Of a stretch of 64,000 bases of DNA, positions 59,343 through 64,000 are shown piece by piece. The position numbers were made by a program, and so were the translations under genes. Source of the DNA: Actinokineospora fastidiosa (GTDB lineage: Bacteria > Actinomycetota > Actinomycetes > Mycobacteriales > Pseudonocardiaceae); NCBI RefSeq assembly GCF_014648415.1, contig NZ_BMRB01000002.1, forward strand, positions 1,571,260 through 1,635,259, read 5' to 3'. The notes beneath the pieces were generated by a model. It saw nothing but the letters and a program-made list of their open reading frames with translations, was not told the origin of the DNA and ran no database searches. How positions within the stretch are numbered: the stretch's first letter is position 1; each line of letters starts with the position of its first letter.

Positions 59343-59389
59343 CGCCGCTTTTGACTCTGACTAACCACTTCTGACTCCTTGGGGCGCCC

Positions 59390-60823
59390 ATGTCCACTGT
59401 TTCCGTCAGCCCGGAGGCGACCGCGCCGGGCACCGGCAGGCGCGGGCAGCTGCTGCTCGCCGTCCTGCTGGTCGCCCAGTTCACCGTCGCCCTGGACTTC
59501 TCGATCCTCAACGTCGCCCTGCCGGACATCGGCGAGGGCCTGGGCATGTCGCTGTCCAACCTGCAGTGGGTGGTGACGGTCTTCGCGCTCACCTCCGCGG
59601 GCTTCACGCTGCTGTTCGGCAGGGTCGCCGACCTGGTGGGCCGCAGGCCCATGTTCCTCGGCGGGATCGTCCTGCTGGGCGGGTCGTCGCTGCTGGGCGG
59701 CCTGGCCGACGACGTCACCACGGTGCTGGTCGCGCGGGTCGGGCAGGGCCTGGCCACCGCCGTGCTCGCGCCGGTGGCGATGGCGCTGCTGACGACGTCG
59801 TTCCCCGAGGGGCCGCAGCGGCAGCGGGCGATCGGCCTCGGCGGCGCCATGCTGTCGGCGGGCTTCACCGTCGGCGCGGTCCTCGGCGGCGTGCTGACCG
59901 GGCTGCTGAGCTGGCGGTGGGCGTTCCTGATCAACGTGCCCCTGTGCGTGGTCGTCCTGCTCGCCGCGCCCGGGCTGATCCCCCGCCACCAGGAGCGCGA
60001 GCGCGCGCGGCTGGACATCGGCGGCACGCTCACCATCACGACCGGCCTGCTGGCCCTGGTGTACGGCGTCACGTCCGCAGGCCACAACGGGTGGGACAGC
60101 ACGGGCACGCTGGTGTCGCTCGCCGCGGCCGTGGTGCTGCTGGCGGCGTTCTGGCTGATCGAGTCGCGCGTCGAGCAGCCGCTGGTGTCGCCGAGGGTGC
60201 TGCGGCGGCCCTCGGTGACCTGGGGCAACGCGGGCGGGCTGCTCACCTTCACCATGTTCAGCGCGGTGATCTTCCTGATGACGCTGTACCTGCAGCGGGT
60301 GCTCGGGTACTCCCCGCTGGTCACCGGCCTGGCGTTCGGCGTGCAGGGCGTCACGGCGTTCTTCGCCGGGGTGTTCGCGCCGAGGCTGATCGGCCGGTTC
60401 GGGTCCAGCCGGGCGACGCTGACCGGCGGGCTCGTCCTGCAGGCCGCCGCCACCGGCGCGCTCCTGCTGGCAGGCGACAGCCGCGACTCGCTGGCGCTGG
60501 TGGTCATCGCGACCGCGGTGGGCGGCTTCGCCCACGTGCTGAGCGTCGTGTCGTTCATGGTCACGGCGACGTCGGGGCTGTCGAACCAGGAGCAGGGCCT
60601 GGCCACCGGGATGACCTCGCTGACCCAGCAGGTCGGCATCACCATCGGCATCCCGATCATGAGCGCCGTGGCGACGGCCCGCATCGACTCGCTCTCGGCC
60701 ACGTCCAGCCCGGCGGCCGCGGTGCTCGGCGGGACCAGCCACGCGCTGGCGATCGACGCCCTGATCGTGCTCGCCGGGGCGATCGTCATCGGCTTCTTCC
60801 TGCGGCGGGCCGCCCGCGTCTGA
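59390..60823 (+). CDS. MFS drug-type transporter (DHA2 family)
   Basis: The 477-residue protein has 14 predicted membrane helices with the DHA2/EmrB features VALDFSILNVALPDIGEGLG, motif A GRVADLVGRRPMFLGG and motif C-like GFTVGAVLGGVLTGLLSWRW. These exporters use the proton gradient to expel drugs or metabolites. It follows the monooxygenase and is closed by a strong terminator, so the two form an operon. Confidence 0.94.
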   Translation: MSTVSVSPEATAPGTGRRGQLLLAVLLVAQFTVALDFSILNVALPDIGEGLGMSLSNLQWVVTVFALTSAGFTLLFGRVADLVGRRPMFLGGIVLLGGSSLLGGLADDVTTVLVARVGQGLATAVLAPVAMALLTTSFPEGPQRQRAIGLGGAMLSAGFTVGAVLGGVLTGLLSWRWAFLINVPLCVVVLLAAPGLIPRHQERERARLDIGGTLTITTGLLALVYGVTSAGHNGWDSTGTLVSLAAAVVLLAAFWLIESRVEQPLVSPRVLRRPSVTWGNAGGLLTFTMFSAVIFLMTLYLQRVLGYSPLVTGLAFGVQGVTAFFAGVFAPRLIGRFGSSRATLTGGLVLQAAATGALLLAGDSRDSLALVVIATAVGGFAHVLSVVSFMVTATSGLSNQEQGLATGMTSLTQQVGITIGIPIMSAVATARIDSLSATSSPAAAVLGGTSHALAIDALIVLAGAIVIGFFLRRAARV

Positions 60824-60838
60824 TCGTCTTTCCCCTTG

Positions 60839-60868
60839 CAGCCCCCGGCCTTTCACGGCCGGGGGCTG
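60839..60868 (+). terminator. Terminator of the monooxygenase-MFS operon
   Basis: Perfect 12-bp stem CAGCCCCCGGCC / GGCCGGGGGCTG with a 6-nt loop, followed by TTTGG; 16 bp after the MFS stop. Confidence 0.88.
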
Positions 60869-60873
60869 TTTGG

Positions 60874-60893
60874 CTGGTACCAGCAGACCCAGG
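60874..60893. promoter_or_regulatory. Candidate autoregulatory operator of the XRE gene
   Basis: CTGGTACCAG (60874-60883) is a perfect palindrome. The stretch 60876-60893 recurs in inverted orientation in front of the monooxygenase gene. It ends 33 bp before the XRE start. Confidence 0.65.
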
Positions 60894-60925
60894 CTGGAAC
60901 GGGCGAGGTGGGGCAGACTGGACGC

Positions 60926-61798
60926 ATGGCCGACCAGAACGAGCTGGGCCGCTTCCTCAAGTCCCGGCGGTCCCGGCTGACCCCGGACCAGGCGGGCATC
61001 GACGTCCTGACCCGACGCCGCGTCAGCGGGCTCCGGCGGGAGGAGGTCGCCGCCCTGGCGGGCATCAGCGTGGAGTACTACGTGCGGCTGGAGCAGGGCA
61101 GGGCCAGCAAGCCCTCCGACGCCGTGCTGGACGCGCTGGCCCGCGCGCTGTTCCTCGACGAGGTCGAGCGCCGCTACCTGGACGACCTGGCCCGACCGAG
61201 GGCGGGCGCGCCCCGGGGCTCCCGCGCCGACCGGCCGAGGGCGGAGCTGGTGCAGCTGCTGTCGATGCTGGACCGGGTGCCCGCGCTGGTGCTGAACCAC
61301 CGGATGGACGTGCTGGCGTGGAACCGGCTGTCCCCGCAGCTGTTCTTCGACTTCGCCGCGGCCGCCCCCCGCGACCGCAACCTGGCGCGCTTCGCCTTCC
61401 TGGACGAGGCGAGCAAGGAGCGCTTCCTGGACTGGAACGACGTCGCCAGGGCGACGGTCGGCCAACTCCGCCTGGCAGCGGGCCGCCACGCCGACGACGA
61501 CGCCCTGGCGACGCTGCTGGGCGAGCTGACGATGAAGAGCCCGGTGTTCCGCACCCTGTGGGCGGGCCGCGACGTCAAACAGCGCACCCACGGCGTGAAA
61601 CGCTTCCACCACCCGTTGATCGGCGAACTCCCCCTGCGCTTCGAGAACTTCGACGTGTGCGGCGAGAGCGGACAGCGGCTGGTGACGTTCAGCCCGGAGC
61701 CGGGAAGCCCGGCGCAGTCGGCCCTGGAACTCCTGGCCATGTGGACAGCGCCCGCCGCGGTGCGGGAGGAAGCGGCGGAGGTCCCGCGGGAGGTCTGA
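60926..61798 (+). CDS. XRE-family regulator with MmyB-like ligand-binding domain
   Basis: The 290-residue protein has an N-terminal helix-turn-helix (RRVSGLRREEVAALAGISVE followed by YYVRLEQGR) and an MmyB-like ligand-binding domain from about residue 105 (VPALVLNHRMDVLAWNRLSP), with the family motif near FHHPLIGELPLRFE. MmyB-like proteins bind fatty-acid-like ligands and control antibiotic or detoxification genes, usually adjacent ones. The shared operator suggests it regulates itself, the upstream monooxygenase-MFS operon and perhaps the divergent hydrolase. Confidence 0.92.
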   Translation: MADQNELGRFLKSRRSRLTPDQAGIDVLTRRRVSGLRREEVAALAGISVEYYVRLEQGRASKPSDAVLDALARALFLDEVERRYLDDLARPRAGAPRGSRADRPRAELVQLLSMLDRVPALVLNHRMDVLAWNRLSPQLFFDFAAAAPRDRNLARFAFLDEASKERFLDWNDVARATVGQLRLAAGRHADDDALATLLGELTMKSPVFRTLWAGRDVKQRTHGVKRFHHPLIGELPLRFENFDVCGESGQRLVTFSPEPGSPAQSALELLAMWTAPAAVREEAAEVPREV

Positions 61799-61898
61799 GG
61801 GGCACTGCGGCCGTCGGTTCCGGTTTCCTGCGGTGGGCTGGTCGGGGGCACCCGGAAAATCGGTGGACGGGTCGGGTGCGGCCTTGTTCGATCGCGGG

Positions 61899-62765
61899 AT
61901 GTCTATCGTGGTGAGCACGCCGGGTGTCGGCGACCTGGACGATGTCGTGCGCGCGCTGGCGCAGTGGCGGCACGAGGGAGCCCCGATGCAGCTGCACCCG
62001 GGGGACATCGGGTTCTACTGGCAGTTCGGCCCGGAGGTGACCGCCGCGGCGGTGCGAACCTGGCGCCGCCAGGACCGGATCCTCGCGGTCGGCCTGATCG
62101 ACGGCCCGGAACTGGTGCGGCTGGCCGTCGCGCCGGAAGCGCGGGAGGACGAAGCGCTCGCCCGGCGGATGGCTGAGGACGTCACCCGACCCGAACGCGG
62201 TGTGCTGACGGCAGACAAGGCCTGCGTCGAAGCGCTCTGGGAGGGCCGTTTCCGGGAGTTGCTGCAGGAGGACGGCTGGGAGCCGGATGCGCCGTGGATC
62301 CCGATGGCGCGTGACCTGGGCGAACCGGTGGCGGACAGCGGCCTGCGGGTCGAGGTGGTGGGCCCCGAACGGGTCGAGGACCGGGTCGCGGTCCACCGCG
62401 CGGCGTTCGCGGGGTCGAGGTTCAGCGTGGAGCGTTGGCAGGCTATGGCCGCCGGGACACCGTACGCCGATGCCCGCTGCCTGGTCGGGTACAACGACCA
62501 GGGCGCGGCGGTCGCGGCCACGACTGTGTGGTCAGCGGGCCCGGGGAAGCCCGGGTTGATCGAACCCCTCGGCGTGCACGGCGGCCATCAGGGACACGGT
62601 TACGGCAAGGCGATCGCGGTCGCCGCCGCCGCGGCCCTGCGGGACATGGGCGCATCCAGCGCGACCGTGTGCGCCGAAGGCGCCAACTCCGCGGCTGTCG
62701 CCACCTACCGTGCCAGCGGATACCGACCGCACCCCGAGGTGCGGGACCTGCGCCGGGTCGGCTGA
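61899..62765 (+). CDS. GNAT family N-acetyltransferase
   Basis: The 288-residue protein starts at ATG 61899. The C-terminal half is a GNAT domain: VHRAAFAGSRFSVERWQAM, LVGYNDQGAAVAATTVW, the acetyl-CoA loop GGHQGHGYGKAIAVAAAAAL and ATVCAEGANSAAVATYRASG. The N-terminal half (about 1-130) looks like a degenerate second GNAT-like domain without an obvious acetyl-CoA loop. The substrate is unknown. It is a single gene closed by a strong hairpin. Confidence 0.88.
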   Translation: MSIVVSTPGVGDLDDVVRALAQWRHEGAPMQLHPGDIGFYWQFGPEVTAAAVRTWRRQDRILAVGLIDGPELVRLAVAPEAREDEALARRMAEDVTRPERGVLTADKACVEALWEGRFRELLQEDGWEPDAPWIPMARDLGEPVADSGLRVEVVGPERVEDRVAVHRAAFAGSRFSVERWQAMAAGTPYADARCLVGYNDQGAAVAATTVWSAGPGKPGLIEPLGVHGGHQGHGYGKAIAVAAAAALRDMGASSATVCAEGANSAAVATYRASGYRPHPEVRDLRRVG

Positions 62766-62843
62766 TCCCGCGGCGAGGGCGAGTCGCCTGCCCGCCACCG
62801 TTCACGCCCCGCTCAAGGCAACGCCTGTCCCCTGCCGACCGGC

Positions 62844-62875
62844 ACAGCCGCCCGTCCGGAGGGACGGGCGGCTGT
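62844..62875. terminator. Bidirectional terminator
   Basis: Perfect 14-bp stem ACAGCCGCCCGTCC / GGACGGGCGGCTGT with a 4-nt GGAG loop, between the convergent GNAT and rhodanese genes. Confidence 0.88.
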
Positions 62876-62898
62876 CTCCGTTCGAGGCCGGACCAGGG

Positions 62899-63231
62899 TC
62901 AGGGGGACGACTCGAACGGAAGCCCAGCGGCGATCCAGTCGCTCAGGCCTGGCCGGTAGCGGTGGACGTTGGTGTAGCCGAGGGATTCCAGGGCCTCCGC
63001 CACGCGCAGGCTGGCGGTGCAGCCGTGGTTGGAGCAGTACGTCACCACCATCCTCCCCCGGTCCGGCAGCAGTGACGAGACCACATCGGCGCGGACGTCG
63101 GACGGGGGCAGGTGCACCGCTCCCGGCAGCCTGCGGGCCGCCCAGCTCATCCGCGACAGCGTGTCCACAACGGACACCTCGCCGTCGTCGATGGCCGCGC
63201 GGAGGTCCTCTCGGTCGATCAGGCGCACCAT
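62899..63231 (-). CDS. Rhodanese-like sulfurtransferase domain protein
   Basis: The 110-residue single-domain protein has the active-site Cys66 in VVTYCSNHGCTAS, the LPGAVHLPPSD CDC25-like segment and VHRYRPGLSDWIAAGLP. A second Cys (C71) lies five residues after the nucleophile, as in some thiol-handling rhodaneses. It may transfer sulfane sulfur or act as a regulatory domain. Its ATG overlaps the stop of the SnoaL-like gene by one base (TGATG). Confidence 0.9.
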   Translation of the reverse strand: MVRLIDREDLRAAIDDGEVSVVDTLSRMSWAARRLPGAVHLPPSDVRADVVSSLLPDRGRMVVTYCSNHGCTASLRVAEALESLGYTNVHRYRPGLSDWIAAGLPFESSP

Positions 63232-63644
63232 CAGGACTCCCAGGCCAGGGCGGCTCGGTAGCTGTCCTCGAACATGTGGTACCGCGTGATCAGCCCGTCC
63301 GACACCCGGATGTGGAGGGCGAAGCGGCTGGCGAAGACCTTGCCGGTCGCCGTGACGCGGTGGGCGAATGCGCCGAGCACCACGCCGTCCTGGCCCAGGA
63401 CGATGATCTGGTCGATGTCGAACTTCTCCGTCGCGATGTCCTCCAGGGCGATGCGGAGGAACTCGTCGATCGCCGCCGTGGTGGTGCGCTCGCCGGTCCA
63501 GGGGACCGTGGGGGCGCCGGGGACCGAGAAGTCCGCGTCGGGCGCGAACAGGTCCACCATGCCGGGGCGGTCGCCCGCGCCGAAGCGCGTGAAGAACTCG
63601 CTGATGGTGGTGGCGGTGTCGCGGATGGTCGTCGGGGTGGACAT
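63231..63644 (-). CDS. SnoaL/NTF2-like fold protein
   Basis: The 137-residue protein follows the SnoaL-like pattern: ISEFFTRFGAGDRPGMVDLF, then FAPDADFSVPG, EFLRIALEDI and the C-terminal FALHIRVSDGLITRYHMFED. Such domains act as isomerases, cyclases or ketosteroid-binding proteins; the catalytic residues are not assignable. It sits in an apparent three-gene operon: quinone oxidoreductase, SnoaL-like protein, rhodanese. Confidence 0.85.
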   Translation of the reverse strand: MSTPTTIRDTATTISEFFTRFGAGDRPGMVDLFAPDADFSVPGAPTVPWTGERTTTAAIDEFLRIALEDIATEKFDIDQIIVLGQDGVVLGAFAHRVTATGKVFASRFALHIRVSDGLITRYHMFEDSYRAALAWES

Positions 63645-63652
63645 CGTTCTCC

Positions 63653-64000
63653 TTAGACGACGGACAAGACGATCTTGCCCAGGGTGCGGTTGGTCTCGCC
63701 GGCCTCGTGGGCCTTGGCCACGTCGGCGAGGGGGAACACGTGCTCGACGTGCACGCGCAGGGCGCCGTCCTGGACCAGGGCGGTCAGCTCGGCGAGCCCG
63801 GCGTGGTCCGGCTCGACCAGGAACGGCGTGACCCGCACGCCCAGGTCGGCGGCGCGGGCGGCGACCTGCGGGCTGACGACGCCGATCGGCTGGATCAGCA
63901 GGCCGCCGGGACGCAGGCAGGACAGCAGTTCGATCGTGGTGTCGCCGCCCAGCAGGTCCAGGACGACGTCCTGGTCGCGGACGGTCCGGCCGACATCGAC
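63653..64000 (-). CDS. NADP-dependent quinone oxidoreductase-like MDR protein (5' end beyond window)
   Basis: Only the C-terminal 115 residues are present; the start lies beyond the window edge. The visible part, DVVLDLLGGDTTIELLSCLR, then GLLIQPIGVVSP and FPLADVAKAHEAGETNRTLG, closing KIVLSVV, is the typical C-terminal half of zinc-less MDR enzymes of the quinone oxidoreductase (QOR)/YhdH type. These are cytoplasmic NADPH-dependent reductases of quinones or enones. It ends nine bases before the SnoaL-like start. Confidence 0.88.
   Translation of the reverse strand, partial: VDVGRTVRDQDVVLDLLGGDTTIELLSCLRPGGLLIQPIGVVSPQVAARAADLGVRVTPFLVEPDHAGLAELTALVQDGALRVHVEHVFPLADVAKAHEAGETNRTLGKIVLSVV

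Overview
The window is high-G+C, gene-dense actinobacterial chromosome. GTG starts are common, genes often overlap as GTGA or ATGA, and it carries a conservon (cvnABCD), DUF5753/DUF6879 regulators, bacterial Ku, a CebR-type cellulase promoter and mycothiol-era redox genes. A filamentous actinomycete, probably of the Pseudonocardiales, is the best guess; that placement is inference from gene content. No rRNA, tRNA, IS element, prophage or CRISPR array was seen.

Layout. 0-7.5 kb: a truncated secreted superoxide dismutase-like gene, fxsA, and the glutamate synthase pair gltBD. 7.5-11.2 kb: a cytochrome P450 divergent from a long TetR regulator across a dense operator array, then an SRPBCC protein and a TmrB-like ATPase. 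11.2-12.1 kb: a gene-free degenerate repeat. 12-17.6 kb: a VOC protein, an MBL hydrolase, ohr-ohrR, lpd, a small hypothetical and Ku. 17.6-18.6 kb: a gene-free region with a 24/25-bp tandem repeat. 18.6-22 kb: a hydrolase-PadR pair and a CBM2-GH6 cellulase under three CebR-type boxes. 22-26.6 kb: gcvT-gcvH-glyA behind a tandem glycine riboswitch, a terminator, then sdaA; together these convert glycine via serine to pyruvate. 26.6-29.1 kb: an ECF metal transporter (cbiM, PDGLE subunit, cbiQ, cbiO).

29.2-32.2 kb: a regulatory island (XRE-DUF5753, DUF6879, a small protein) facing a Cys-tailed protein and a SAM methyltransferase across helically phased CTATGC repeats. 32.3-33.8 kb: a Tat-exported protein coupled to an extensin/M15-like peptidase that lacks its own signal. 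33.9-38 kb: two acyl-CoA dehydrogenases and an alcohol dehydrogenase facing a TetR gene. 38-39.8 kb: a secreted hydrolase and a SigJ-like ECF sigma factor. 39.9-44.7 kb: the conservon. 45.4-47.3 kb: DUF485 plus an acetate-type symporter. 47.4-51 kb: a polyamine operon (ornithine decarboxylase, speD, speE) followed by a PaiB-like flavoprotein and a protein phosphatase. 51-56.4 kb: a secreted subtilase divergent from a MacB-like ABC exporter. 56.4-61.8 kb: dienelactone hydrolase/CMD genes divergent from an FAD monooxygenase-MFS-XRE cluster linked by a shared operator. 61.9-64 kb: GNAT, rhodanese, SnoaL-like and a truncated quinone oxidoreductase.

Candidates for something undescribed are the 29-32 kb island, the P450/TetR-redoxin module, the shared-operator monooxygenase cluster, and the two repeat arrays, both of which sit between convergent genes. 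All functions come from reading translated sequence and motifs; no database search was run.
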